From the NCBI GenBank assembly GCA_902626505.1, contig CACOFQ010000013.1, positions 1 to 40,400 of the forward strand: DNA of 40,400 nt, written 5' to 3'. This DNA is from an uncultured Marinoscillum sp. GTDB taxonomy: Bacteria > Bacteroidota > Bacteroidia > Cytophagales > MED-G16. A program made the position numbers and the translations under genes. This document shows positions 18,347-27,280 of the stretch, in pieces; the first letter of the stretch is position 1, and every line of letters starts with the position of its first letter. The notes beneath the pieces are model-generated. The model saw only the letters and a program-made list of their open reading frames with translations, did no database searches and was not told the origin of the DNA.

Positions 18347-18823
18347 ATGCGTTTTTTAATTTTCTTAGTTATCATATCAATTTTTTCTTGTACGGATGAA
18401 AATATTGTTGTAACAAGAACAAAACAAGAACAATTTAATTTAGATTTAGAAAGGATTCAGGGATATCTAAATGAAAATAATTTAGAAGGTTTTGAATCTT
18501 TAGATAATGGGCTACATTACAAAATTTTAGAGGAAGGTAATTCAAGTTTTCCTAAGAATGGTGATACGTTAGATGTAGAATATGTTGGTCAACTTTTAAA
18601 TGGTTTAGAATTTGATAGAAGTTACACAAATCAACCTTTCGAATTTATTCTAGGCTCAAATGAAGTTATTCAAGGATGGGAGTTGGGAGTCCCATTAATT
18701 GATGAAGAAGGTACTATTCTATTAATAATTCCTTCTGGTTTAGCTTATGGAACTACGACTAGTGGTTCAATTCCTGAAAATTCGGTTCTTATTTTTAGAA
18801 TAAAATTGTTAGATATAAGATAG
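18347..18823 (+). CDS. FKBP-type peptidyl-prolyl isomerase lipoprotein (single domain, possible GldI-like)
   Basis: Short 158-residue lipoprotein with signal and lipobox SIFSC (Cys 15) followed by TDEN. Residues 30-50 (LDLERIQGYLNENNLEGFES) repeat the pre-domain helix of the previous protein (LDLELIENYLKENNIDAMKS). The FKBP domain keeps key pocket residues: VEYVGQLLNGLEFDRSY, NEVIQGWELGV, PSGLAYGTTTSGSIPEN and LIFRIKLLD. Size and layout (lipoprotein signal, one helix, one FKBP domain) are close to GldI of gliding flavobacteria, but the gene symbol is not secured. It starts 6 bases after the previous stop, and the next ATG follows its TAG with no gap. It probably arose by tandem duplication with its neighbours. 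Confidence 0.88.
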   Translation: MRFLIFLVIISIFSCTDENIVVTRTKQEQFNLDLERIQGYLNENNLEGFESLDNGLHYKILEEGNSSFPKNGDTLDVEYVGQLLNGLEFDRSYTNQPFEFILGSNEVIQGWELGVPLIDEEGTILLIIPSGLAYGTTTSGSIPENSVLIFRIKLLDIR

Positions 18824-19465
18824 ATGAGAATTTTTATTTTTTTTTTATTACTTATTATTTTATCGTGTTCAACAGAAGAAATATATATTGATGTATATGA
18901 CCCTGTTCAAGAGGAAATTGATTCCTTAAACCAAAGAGATACTGATGTTTCACTTATCTATTCTTATTTGGAGTCTGAAGGAATAAATTATGTTGATACA
19001 ACAAAATCTGGTGTTTTTTATTCAATATTAGATAATGGAAAAAATATTCTATTTCCCGAGACAAGTGATTTAGTTAGTATTCATATTGCAGGATATTATA
19101 CTAATGACTCCATTTTCTTCTCAAATGATTCTATAGATTTAGTCATTTTTGATACAAATATTCAATCTCTAGCAGAAAATATTGGTTATTATGACGAGAC
19201 AAAATATTATGCGCCTATTGTATATACTTTCAATGGAATTGGTAGCTTTTTCCCTGTAGTTTCAGATCATGGCTACCTTGCTCAATTATCTGATTTTAAA
19301 AGTACTTTAGGGGTGTCATTGAGTAGGATAAGTGAAGGAGGCTCAGTTAAAATATTAATGCCTTCAGGAAATGCATATGGGAAATCAGGTAATACTAACA
19401 CTCCAGAGATCCCTGAAAATTCAATTCTAATATTTGATATAAATCTGATTAAAATTAGAAAATGA
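18824..19465 (+). CDS. Degenerate FKBP-like lipoprotein
   Basis: A 213-residue lipoprotein with signal and lipobox ILSCS (Cys 15) followed by TEE. It copies the layout of the two genes before it: a helix (TDVSLIYSYLESEGINYVDT), then KSGVFYSILDNG aligned with GLHYKILEEG, and an FKBP-like C-terminal part ending PSGNAYGKSG, IPENSILIFDINLIKI. The middle is different. The Phe-Asp and Gly-Trp pocket residues are replaced, and there is an insertion (about residues 90-150, containing IFDTNIQSLAENIGYYDETKYY). PPIase activity is therefore doubtful; a binding or chaperone role is more likely. Its ATG directly follows the previous TAG, and its TGA overlaps the rdgB ATG (ATGA). Confidence 0.82.
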   Translation: MRIFIFFLLLIILSCSTEEIYIDVYDPVQEEIDSLNQRDTDVSLIYSYLESEGINYVDTTKSGVFYSILDNGKNILFPETSDLVSIHIAGYYTNDSIFFSNDSIDLVIFDTNIQSLAENIGYYDETKYYAPIVYTFNGIGSFFPVVSDHGYLAQLSDFKSTLGVSLSRISEGGSVKILMPSGNAYGKSGNTNTPEIPENSILIFDINLIKIRK

Positions 19466-20043
19466 AACAAATCTGTTTTGTAACAGGAAATAAAAATAAA
19501 CTACAGGAGATTCAGCAATTACTATTTTCATTTAAGATAATTTCTCTTCACGATCTTAATTTTTTTGATGATATACCTGAGACTGAGAATACAATAGAAG
19601 GAAATGCTTTTTTGAAAGCAAACTTTATTAATAATAAGTTTAACATTGACTGTTTTTCTGATGATACTGGATTATTTATTGATTCCCTTGACGGCTTACC
19701 AGGAGTAAAATCTGCTAGATTTGCTGGCGAAAATAGTAACTCTGAAGAAAATATTAGTTTAGTATTAAAAAGTTTAGAAAATAAAAAAAGTAGATCTGCG
19801 ACTTTTAAAACGGTAATTTGTTTGATAATCAATAATAGAAAACATTTTTTTGAAGGATCAATACCAGGAACAATAACTGAACAAAAATCTGGTGAAAAAG
19901 GTTTTGGTTATGACCCAATATTTATTCCATTTGGATATAATAAAACATTTTCCGAGATGACAATTGAAGAAAAAAATTTAATTTCACATAGATCAAAAGC
20001 AGTTCAAAAACTGATTAAATTTTTAAATTCTTATGAAAAGTAA
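19462..20043 (+). CDS. rdgB: Non-canonical purine NTP pyrophosphatase (RdgB/HAM1 family)
   Basis: Hydrolyses ITP, dITP and XTP to monophosphates, keeping deaminated purines out of nucleic acids. Family motifs: FVTGNKNKLQEIQ at the N-terminus, IPETENTIEGNAFLKA, the metal-binding FSDDTGLFIDSLDGLPGVKSARFAGE, GFGYDPIFIP, and the end segment KTFSEMTIEEKNLISHRSKA. At 193 aa it has the standard length. It overlaps the preceding lipoprotein gene by four bases (ATGA) and the following udk by 11 bases, so it is in the middle of a translationally coupled string. No anomaly was seen. Confidence 0.95.
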   Translation: MKQICFVTGNKNKLQEIQQLLFSFKIISLHDLNFFDDIPETENTIEGNAFLKANFINNKFNIDCFSDDTGLFIDSLDGLPGVKSARFAGENSNSEENISLVLKSLENKKSRSATFKTVICLIINNRKHFFEGSIPGTITEQKSGEKGFGYDPIFIPFGYNKTFSEMTIEEKNLISHRSKAVQKLIKFLNSYEK

Positions 20044-20659
20044 GTTATTTGGAATATGTGGATCAAGCGGATCAGGAAAATCATTTATCGTTAAATTTTT
20101 AAAAAAAAATTTAGGGTCAGAAATTCTATCAGTTATTTATCAGGACAATTATTATAAATTAAGAGAACACCAAGAGAAAGATAAACTTGGAAATTACAAT
20201 TTTGATCTACCTTCTTCTTTCCACCAAAATGAGTTAATTGCTGACATAATTAAAATTAAATCAGGAAAGTCAATTTTAAGAAAAGAATATACTTTTAACA
20301 ATCCTTCTATTAAACCGAATTTAATTAAGGTTGAGCCAAATTCAGTAATAATTGTTGAAGGCTTATTTCTATTTAATGATCCAAATATTTCTAAATTTTT
20401 TGACAAAAAAATATTTATTGATTGTGATATGAGTATTATGATTGATAGAAGAATAAAAAGAGATCATGAAAAAAGGGGTTATGATAAATCTGATGTGTTA
20501 TACAAATATAATAATCATGTAATTCCAGCTTATAATAAATTTATTCTCCCATTTAAAGAAAAAGCTGATTTAATCATAAAAAATGATAAAAATGATTTAT
20601 CTGCTGCTGAGGCTATTCTTGAATATATTAAAAAAGAAAGTGGTATTATTAATAATTAA
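20033..20659 (+). CDS. udk: Uridine kinase
   Basis: P-loop kinase that phosphorylates uridine or cytidine with ATP or GTP in pyrimidine salvage. The Walker A motif GICGSSGSGKSFIVKFL lies at residues 6-22. The family motif YQDNYYKLREHQEKD follows, then NFDLPSSFHQ and VIIVEGLFLFNDPNISKFFDKKIFI (Walker B region). RIKRDHEKRGYDKSDVLYKY forms the lid. The 208 aa are usual. The start ATG at 20033 lies inside the rdgB coding sequence, an 11-base overlap, and is the only start that keeps the P-loop at its normal distance from the N-terminus. It appears to be the last gene of the nrnA operon. Confidence 0.93.
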   Translation: MKSKLFGICGSSGSGKSFIVKFLKKNLGSEILSVIYQDNYYKLREHQEKDKLGNYNFDLPSSFHQNELIADIIKIKSGKSILRKEYTFNNPSIKPNLIKVEPNSVIIVEGLFLFNDPNISKFFDKKIFIDCDMSIMIDRRIKRDHEKRGYDKSDVLYKYNNHVIPAYNKFILPFKEKADLIIKNDKNDLSAAEAILEYIKKESGIINN

Positions 20660-20691
20660 TTTACCTCTTAGTTAATTTCCATTAATTTCAA

Positions 20692-20699
20692 TACTTTTG
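20692..20699 (+). promoter_or_regulatory. -7 promoter element of secDF
   Basis: TACTTTTG matches TAnnTTTG and ends 23 bases before the secDF ATG, nearly the same spacing as for nqrF (22) and the giant surface protein (21). The -33 region shows only a weak TTAG. Confidence 0.45.
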
Positions 20700-20722
20700 T
20701 CAACTGATTTTTTAAAATATAT

Positions 20723-23689
20723 ATGAAAAATAAAGGTCTAATTTATTTCTTAACGATAGTAATATCATTTCTTTCCATATACTATCTGCAGTTTACATTT
20801 GTGTCTCAACAGATTCAAGATGATGCCACTGAAATATCTAGAGATGAAAATGGTAATATAGATTTCAAGAAAAAACAAAAATATTTAGACTCTATTTGGA
20901 ATAAGCCAGTTTATAATCTTGTATCTGATTTTACATTTAAAGAAATAAAAGAGTCTGAGTTAAACCTTGGCTTGGATCTTCAAGGTGGTATGCACGTAAC
21001 ATTAGAAGTATCTCCTGTTGATATTCTCATAGGACTCTCGTCAAATAGTCAGGACCCAGATTTTTTAAATGCTATTAAAAATGCTAAAGAAAATATTAAA
21101 GGAACTCAATTAAATTTTATCTCTGAATTTTATAGTGAATTTCAAAACTTAGCTCCACAAAAGAATCTTTCTCAAATTTTTGCTACTGTTTCAAACAGAG
21201 GTAGAATTGGATTTGATTCATCAGATTCAGAAATATTAGATATTATTGATGAAGAGGTCGAAAGAGCAATTGATAGGTCCTTTAATATTTTAAGAACAAG
21301 AATTGATAGATTTGGTACATCACAACCTAATATTCAGAGGCTGCAAGGAACAGGTAGAATTCAAATTGAATTACCTGGTGTTGATAACCCTGAAAGGGTT
21401 AGGAAATTGTTACAAGGTGTAGCAAAGCTTGAATTTTGGGAAGTTGCTGAAGCTAGTGAAAATGAAGTTATTCAAACTTTACAAATAATTGATCAATTTG
21501 CAGTGACCCAAAATATACTTAATGTTCCTACTGATAGTAATTCAGATGAGGAACAAAGCACATCACAATCTGAAGATTTAGAGTCACTACTCTCAGGTAA
21601 TTCTAGTGATATATCAGAATCAAATGAGATCTCGGAAGATGAAAATGATGTTTCAGAAACTATTTCTTCATCACCATTATTATCGAATGTTAGATCTGAG
21701 TTTGGAGGATTATTTTATAACCTTGAAGACACAATGTCCATTAATTCTATATTAAATGATCAAAACGTAAAACAATTAATACCAAATTCAATCAAATTTT
21801 TATGGGCAGTAAAACCTACTGAAGATACTGCAGATCCAAGTGATCAGGTTCTTGAATTATTTGTAATTAAAACATCAAGAGGTGGTAAAGCACCATTAAC
21901 TGGTGAAGTTATAACTGATGCTAGACAGGATTTAGATCAAAGTGCTAGACCATCTATTTCAATGCAAATGAATTCTTCTGGTGCAAAAAACTGGAGAAGG
22001 TTAACTTCAACTAATATTGGTAGAAGAGTTGCAATTGTGCTTGATAACTATGTATACTCTGCTCCTTTTGTTCAAAATGAAATTCCAAATGGAAACTCAC
22101 AAATTACAGGTGATTTTACAATTGAAGAGGCTCAAGATTTAGCTAATATCTTAAAAGCAGGTACTTTGCCTGCACCAACAACAATTGTTGAGGATGTAGT
22201 TATAGGGCCTACACTTGGAAAAGTTGCTCAAAATCAAGGATTTCAATCAATAATGTCTGGTCTAGTAATTGTCTTGGTATTTATGGTGTTTTACTATTCG
22301 GGTGGTGGTTTAATTGCTAATCTTGCTTTATTCTTTAACATATTTTTTATTCTCGGGATATTAGCTCAATTATCTGCCTCTTTAACTCTACCTGGTATAG
22401 CGGGGATTGTACTTACTATTGGTATGTCTATTGACGCTAATGTGTTAATTTTCGAGAGAATTAAGGAAGAGCTAAGAAATGGAGCAAACTTAAAGCAAGC
22501 TATTTCTAATGGATACAATAAGGCATTTACTTCAATTATAGATGCCAATTTCACCACTTTATTAGTAGGGCTAATACTATACAATTTAGGTCAAGGTCCC
22601 GTAAAGGGTTTTGCAATTACCTTAATTATAGGAATTATATGTTCATTCTTCTCTGCAGTTTATATTACTAGAGTAGTTGTAGAAAGATTTAGCCGTAAGG
22701 GAGATAAAAGTTCATTGAAATTTTCTTTTCCATTCTCTAGAAATCTCCTTACATCATTAAAAATTGATTTTCTTGGTAGAAGAAAACTTGCATATTATTT
22801 CTCTATTACTTTTATTTCAATTGGACTAGTATCACTTATAATTAAAGGCTTAACTCTAGGTGTTGATTTTAAAGGGGGTAGATCATATGTAGTAACCTTT
22901 AACAATGCTCAGGTTCCATCTGAAATTGAATCTGGATTACAACAATCGTTTGATAATGAGGGAGTTGAGGTAAAAACATTTGGTGCAGATAACATCTTAA
23001 AAATAACTACATCTTATTTAATTAATGATGATTCAGATAATGCGGATATTAATGTCAAAGATAAGTTGGTTAGTGGTTTAGAGAATATAACCTCTCTAAG
23101 CTTTATAGAAGATGATACTATGGTTGGGGAAAATAACTTTACAATATCTAGCTCATCTAAAGTTGGCGCAACAATTGCCGATGATATTAAAAATTCTTCA
23201 TTTTATTCTGGTTTAATAGCTCTTATAGCAATCTTTATCTATATCCTAATAAGATTTAGAAGATGGCAATTTTCAACTGGTGCCGTTTTTGCTCTATTTC
23301 ATGATACATTATTTGTAATTTCTGCTTTTTCAATTGCAAATTTATTTGGAGTCTCATACGAAATAGACCAAGTTTTTATAGCAGCCCTTCTTACCATTAT
23401 AGGTTATTCAATTAATGATACTGTAGTAGTTTTTGATAGAATCAGAGAGAATCTAGGTATAAAAGCGGGTAGTGAAATTATACCAGTTGTTAATGAGTCC
23501 ATAAATAAAACAATAAGTAGAACTTTAATTACTTCAATGACCACATTTATTGTTGTATTAGTCCTGTTTCTTTTTGGGGGTCCATCTCTAAGTGGGTTTT
23601 CATTTGCATTACTTATTGGAATAATAGTTGGAACTTATTCTTCCATTTTTGTTGCAACTCCTGTCTTTGTTGATCTTTTCAAAAAATAA
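20723..23689 (+). CDS. secDF: Protein translocase SecDF (fused SecD and SecF)
   Basis: Membrane RND-type partner of SecYEG that uses the proton (or sodium) gradient to pull exported proteins across the inner membrane. The SecD half starts with a helix (about 5-27). It is followed by LNLGLDLQGGMHVTLEV, the periplasmic P1 domain with RNILRTRIDRFGTSQPNI-like sequence (about 190-210), and the helices with LTIGMSIDANVLIFERIKEEL (about 560-580). The SecF half starts near residue 675 with FDFLGRRKLAYYFS-like sequence. It contains GVDFKGGRSYVV and LLTIIGYSINDTVVVFDRIREN (about 890-912). Fusion into one 988-residue chain is usual in Bacteroidota. A Ser/Glu/Asp-rich low-complexity insert (about residues 268-315) interrupts P1. 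It is transcribed from its own likely promoter. Confidence 0.96.
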   Translation: MKNKGLIYFLTIVISFLSIYYLQFTFVSQQIQDDATEISRDENGNIDFKKKQKYLDSIWNKPVYNLVSDFTFKEIKESELNLGLDLQGGMHVTLEVSPVDILIGLSSNSQDPDFLNAIKNAKENIKGTQLNFISEFYSEFQNLAPQKNLSQIFATVSNRGRIGFDSSDSEILDIIDEEVERAIDRSFNILRTRIDRFGTSQPNIQRLQGTGRIQIELPGVDNPERVRKLLQGVAKLEFWEVAEASENEVIQTLQIIDQFAVTQNILNVPTDSNSDEEQSTSQSEDLESLLSGNSSDISESNEISEDENDVSETISSSPLLSNVRSEFGGLFYNLEDTMSINSILNDQNVKQLIPNSIKFLWAVKPTEDTADPSDQVLELFVIKTSRGGKAPLTGEVITDARQDLDQSARPSISMQMNSSGAKNWRRLTSTNIGRRVAIVLDNYVYSAPFVQNEIPNGNSQITGDFTIEEAQDLANILKAGTLPAPTTIVEDVVIGPTLGKVAQNQGFQSIMSGLVIVLVFMVFYYSGGGLIANLALFFNIFFILGILAQLSASLTLPGIAGIVLTIGMSIDANVLIFERIKEELRNGANLKQAISNGYNKAFTSIIDANFTTLLVGLILYNLGQGPVKGFAITLIIGIICSFFSAVYITRVVVERFSRKGDKSSLKFSFPFSRNLLTSLKIDFLGRRKLAYYFSITFISIGLVSLIIKGLTLGVDFKGGRSYVVTFNNAQVPSEIESGLQQSFDNEGVEVKTFGADNILKITTSYLINDDSDNADINVKDKLVSGLENITSLSFIEDDTMVGENNFTISSSSKVGATIADDIKNSSFYSGLIALIAIFIYILIRFRRWQFSTGAVFALFHDTLFVISAFSIANLFGVSYEIDQVFIAALLTIIGYSINDTVVVFDRIRENLGIKAGSEIIPVVNESINKTISRTLITSMTTFIVVLVLFLFGGPSLSGFSFALLIGIIVGTYSSIFVATPVFVDLFKK

Positions 23690-23742
23690 TATCTAAGAAA
23701 GATTTATTAACTACAAGCATCTAAATACGTAAGCTATAAAAT

Positions 23743-25992
23743 ATGTTATATAGATTACTTTTACTTATTTCATTTTATTTCCTAAACTTCAACCTATTTT
23801 CAAATTCTGAAAAAAGAAAAATATTTGCTAAAAAGGTTAATAAAGAAATAGTATTAGATGGTGAAATGAATGAGTCATTTTGGTCCGAAGCAATCCCTTC
23901 TTCTGATTTTGTTCAGTATTTCCCTAGAGATACAGTATCAGCTGAACTCGAGACTGAATTTAGAGTGGCCTACGATAATAAATTTCTTTACATTTTCGCA
24001 AAAATGGAAGATGTCTCTAATAAGAAATTTATATTAGGAGATCTTAAAAGAGATTTTTTTGGAGGCTCTACAGATTATATATCTTTCACCTTTGATACAT
24101 TCCAAGATGAAACCAATGGTTACAATTTTGGATTATCTCCTTACAATATACAAAGAGAGGCTCTTCTCTCAAATGGTGGAGAGGGTAATTTTAGTTCTGG
24201 AGGTGGTAGCAGAGGGGGATTAGGATCTTTTAATATTAACTGGAATACAAAGTGGTATTCTGGTGCTAAGATAATCGATGGATATTGGACTGGAGAATTT
24301 AAAATCCCTTTTAATTCAATCCGGTATAAAACAGGATCAAAAACATGGAATTTTAATTCTCATAGAGGTAATAGTAAAGTTGATGAAGGATCTATATGGG
24401 CACCAATACAGTTAGGCTTTTCTCCTGTTAATTTATCAACTACTGGAATTTTGGAATTCGAGTTTCCGCTTGAGAAATCTTCACAAAGTATTGTTTTAAT
24501 TCCATATTTATCTGGTTCTGGAATTAGAAGTAAAATTTCTGAACCAAAAAAAGATTCAGATTTTGATGCTGGACTAGATATGAAGCTAGCTCTTAGTTCT
24601 TCTTTAAATCTAGATTTAACAATTAACCCAGATTTTTCTCAAGTTGAAGTTGATGAACAGAGAACTAACCTCACAAGATTTGAACTTTTTTTACCTGAAA
24701 AAAGAGAGTTTTTTACAGATAATGGTGATCTTTTTTCAAATTTAGGTTCTAGAGAAGCTAGACCAATGTTCACAAGAAGAATTGGTATTGCTAGAGATAC
24801 TACAACAAGCCAATATGTCCAGAATCCAATACTTTTTGGTGCAAAACTATCTGGAAAAATCAATGATGGACTGAGGATAGGGGTTTTAAATATGCAGACA
24901 GCCAAACTTTCATCTAGTGGTATTCCTTCATATAATTATGGAATGGCTGTTCTAGAAAAAAATATTCTACAAAACTCAAAAGTTTCTGCATTTTTAATAA
25001 ATAAACAATCACTCTTCAATGATAAGTCTAATGAGTATGCTCATGATTTGGATAATTTTAATAGAGTTTTTGGATTTGAGTCTAAGCTTCAAACTAATAA
25101 CACCAAATTTAAATCTGAATTATATTATCATCAGTCCTTAGAAAATGAATCATTATCAGAATCTAACTCTTATGGTATAAATGCAGCTTATGAAGAAAGA
25201 AATTTTGAGACAAATATTTATTTTTATGGGGTGGGAGAAAATTTTAATCCCGAGGTAGGCTTCGTCCCACGTAAAGATTATGTTTTTTTAAGCCCTTCTT
25301 TTCAATATAAATTTCTTCCAGAAAATAACTCGTTAAATTCTCATGGTCCTGGTATTGATTATGAATTTTATCGAAATAAAATTAATGGACTTACGGATTA
25401 TGATATAGACATAGACTATAATCTAAGATTTAGATCATCAGCTTATTTAGTATTAAAAACTAACATACTTTATACAAAACTTTTATATGACTTTGACCCA
25501 TCTAGATCCGATGGAGTTCCACTAGCTGCATTATCTGATTACAATTATATAAATCACACATTTTATTATAGATCATCTGAAAGAAAAGTTTTTTCTGTTA
25601 GGCTAAATGGAAAGATTGGTCAGTTTTTTAATGGTAATATTAAAAATATTGGAGGAACCTTGACATACAAGTTCCCACCATTTTTAAACATTTCACTTGG
25701 ATCTCAGTTTAATGATTTAGACTTCCCTTTACCATATTCTAATGCAAATTTCTTTTCTCTTAATTCAAAAATTAATGTTAGCTTCTCTAAAGATTTATTT
25801 TTTAGTACATACCTACAGTACAATAATCAAATTGATAATATAAACCTTAACGCAAGATTTCAGTGGAGATTCCAGCCATTATCTGATATATTCATAGTTT
25901 ATACTGATAACTACTATGCAGAAAACCCTTTATTCCTTGATCTAAAGAATAGATCATTTGCATTCAAAATAAATTACTGGATCAATATTTAA
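23743..25992 (+). CDS. DUF5916-domain outer-membrane-type protein with N-terminal CBM9-like domain
   Basis: Exported protein of unknown function, 749 aa. Residues 1-21 (LYRLLLLISFYFLNFNLFSNS) form a signal peptide. Residues about 30-215 resemble a family 9 carbohydrate-binding-type fold as found at the start of DUF5916 proteins: KEIVLDGEMNESFWSEA, FRVAYDNKFLYIFAKMED, DYISFTFDTFQD, GYNFGLSPYNIQRE and WTGEFKIPFNSIRY. The DUF5916 part follows with LTINPDFSQVEVDEQ, LPEKREFFTDNGDLF and GAKLSGKINDGLRIGVLNMQ. Alternating hydrophobic and polar strands and a terminal aromatic-rich strand (SFAFKINYWINI) suggest an outer-membrane beta-barrel. Family assignment is by motif recognition; the function is not known. 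The last 11 bases overlap the convergent MFS gene. Confidence 0.88.
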   Translation: MLYRLLLLISFYFLNFNLFSNSEKRKIFAKKVNKEIVLDGEMNESFWSEAIPSSDFVQYFPRDTVSAELETEFRVAYDNKFLYIFAKMEDVSNKKFILGDLKRDFFGGSTDYISFTFDTFQDETNGYNFGLSPYNIQREALLSNGGEGNFSSGGGSRGGLGSFNINWNTKWYSGAKIIDGYWTGEFKIPFNSIRYKTGSKTWNFNSHRGNSKVDEGSIWAPIQLGFSPVNLSTTGILEFEFPLEKSSQSIVLIPYLSGSGIRSKISEPKKDSDFDAGLDMKLALSSSLNLDLTINPDFSQVEVDEQRTNLTRFELFLPEKREFFTDNGDLFSNLGSREARPMFTRRIGIARDTTTSQYVQNPILFGAKLSGKINDGLRIGVLNMQTAKLSSSGIPSYNYGMAVLEKNILQNSKVSAFLINKQSLFNDKSNEYAHDLDNFNRVFGFESKLQTNNTKFKSELYYHQSLENESLSESNSYGINAAYEERNFETNIYFYGVGENFNPEVGFVPRKDYVFLSPSFQYKFLPENNSLNSHGPGIDYEFYRNKINGLTDYDIDIDYNLRFRSSAYLVLKTNILYTKLLYDFDPSRSDGVPLAALSDYNYINHTFYYRSSERKVFSVRLNGKIGQFFNGNIKNIGGTLTYKFPPFLNISLGSQFNDLDFPLPYSNANFFSLNSKINVSFSKDLFFSTYLQYNNQIDNINLNARFQWRFQPLSDIFIVYTDNYYAENPLFLDLKNRSFAFKINYWINI

Positions 25993-27199
25993 TTTTAGTT
26001 TTCGATAAAAACTTAATTGCAATTATTAATCCAAATAATGATAATATTGCCGCAAGAATAAATGGTGCACCAGGAAAATAATATAAAGTATTTTCTCCTG
26101 TAAAGAATGAAAATAAGTTAGTCATAAGAAGTGGACCAACAATTGCAGTTAAGCTAATTAGGCTAGTCATACCCCCTTGAAATTCTCCTTGCTCATCATC
26201 AGGGATATTATTTGTCATAATACCTTGTAATGCTGGTCCTGATATACCACCTAAGGAAAGAGGTATGGCAAAAACAAAAATCATCCATCCTTCTCCTGCA
26301 AATGATATCAAGGTCAAACCTATGATATAAAATATCATACCAAAATACACACTATTAATATTCCCTAATTTTGGGATTATTATTCTTATTAGCCCACCTT
26401 GTACAATTGCTGCAAGAAGCCCAATAAAACCAAGTGAGTATCCGACTATGTCTTCTCCCCAATTAAATTTTTCGATGGTAAAAAAAGTCCACGTGCTATG
26501 TGTAGCATGTTGAGCAACATTAAATAATACAATACAAATTAATAGACCAGAGATTATCGGGTATCTTCTAAGAGATGATAACGTTCCAACAGGGTTTGCT
26601 CTTTTAATATCAAATTTTCTTCTATTATTTTTTTTCAGAGATTCTGGCAAAATAAAATATCCATAAATCAAATTAAAAAGTGTAAAAATAGCAGCGGCTA
26701 TAAATGGAATTCTTGATCCAAATTGACCTAAATACCCTCCAATAACTGGGCCTAATATAAACCCAAGTCCAAATGCGGCCCCAATCAACCCAAAATTCTG
26801 TGCTTTTTTCTCTGGAGAACTTATATCTGCAATATATGCAGATGCTGTGGTTAAGCTTGCTCCCATTATACCTTGAAAAATTCTACCAAGAAACAGCCAG
26901 GTAATAGTTGGAGCAAATGCAAGAACAAGATAGTTAACTCCAAAACCAAAGAGAGATAATAAGATAATAGGTCTTCTACCATACTGATCACTTAACCCCC
27001 CTAAAATCGGGGCAAAAAGAAATTGTAGAGACGCATAAGAGAACATAAGCCAGCCACTATATTTTGCTGCTTCACTGATTGTGCCATCTATTAGTTCAGA
27101 AATAAGGGCTGGGATAACAGGAATAATTATTCCTAACCCAGTAATATCAATAAAAATCGTAATGAAAATAAATAATAAGCTATGGTCTTTTTTTTTCAT
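25982..27199 (-). CDS. MFS transporter, TetA-like 12-helix exporter
   Basis: Inner-membrane major facilitator antiporter, 405 aa from the ATG. Twelve hydrophobic helices are evident. The TCR/Tet-type signatures are IFIDITGLGIIIPVIPAL in helix 1, motif A GGLSDQYGRRPIILLSL after helix 2 (about 62-78), and RIFQGIMGASLTTASAYIADIS in helix 4. GAAFGLGFILGPVIGGYL follows in helix 5 (motif C-like). I placed the start at ATG 27199-27197; the in-frame TTG at 27205 adds only two residues and has no support. Members of this family are often annotated as tetracycline resistance proteins. The substrate cannot be deduced, and nothing here (no mobile element, no regulator) suggests an acquired resistance gene. 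The 3' end overlaps the DUF5916 gene by 11 bases. Confidence 0.9.
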   Translation of the reverse strand: MKKKDHSLLFIFITIFIDITGLGIIIPVIPALISELIDGTISEAAKYSGWLMFSYASLQFLFAPILGGLSDQYGRRPIILLSLFGFGVNYLVLAFAPTITWLFLGRIFQGIMGASLTTASAYIADISSPEKKAQNFGLIGAAFGLGFILGPVIGGYLGQFGSRIPFIAAAIFTLFNLIYGYFILPESLKKNNRRKFDIKRANPVGTLSSLRRYPIISGLLICIVLFNVAQHATHSTWTFFTIEKFNWGEDIVGYSLGFIGLLAAIVQGGLIRIIIPKLGNINSVYFGMIFYIIGLTLISFAGEGWMIFVFAIPLSLGGISGPALQGIMTNNIPDDEQGEFQGGMTSLISLTAIVGPLLMTNLFSFFTGENTLYYFPGAPFILAAILSLFGLIIAIKFLSKTKIKY

Positions 27200-27280
27200 C
27201 AGCAAAACGGCAATTTAGCTCTAAATTTTTTCAAATAAATATTTTTCTTAATTTACCTTAAATTAAAAAAATGATTAACC

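Noticed and set aside
18824-19465. Frameshifted pseudogene of an FKBP lipoprotein
   Set aside because: The frame is intact over 213 codons, has a good lipoprotein signal and is coupled to both neighbours, so it is more likely a functional divergent copy.
22366-22584. Minus-strand ORF within secDF
   Set aside because: It is a shadow of the conserved SecD transmembrane segment; there is no independent evidence.
25982-27199. Tetracycline resistance determinant
   Set aside because: TetA-like motifs are shared by many housekeeping MFS exporters, and no regulator, mobile element or base-composition shift is nearby.
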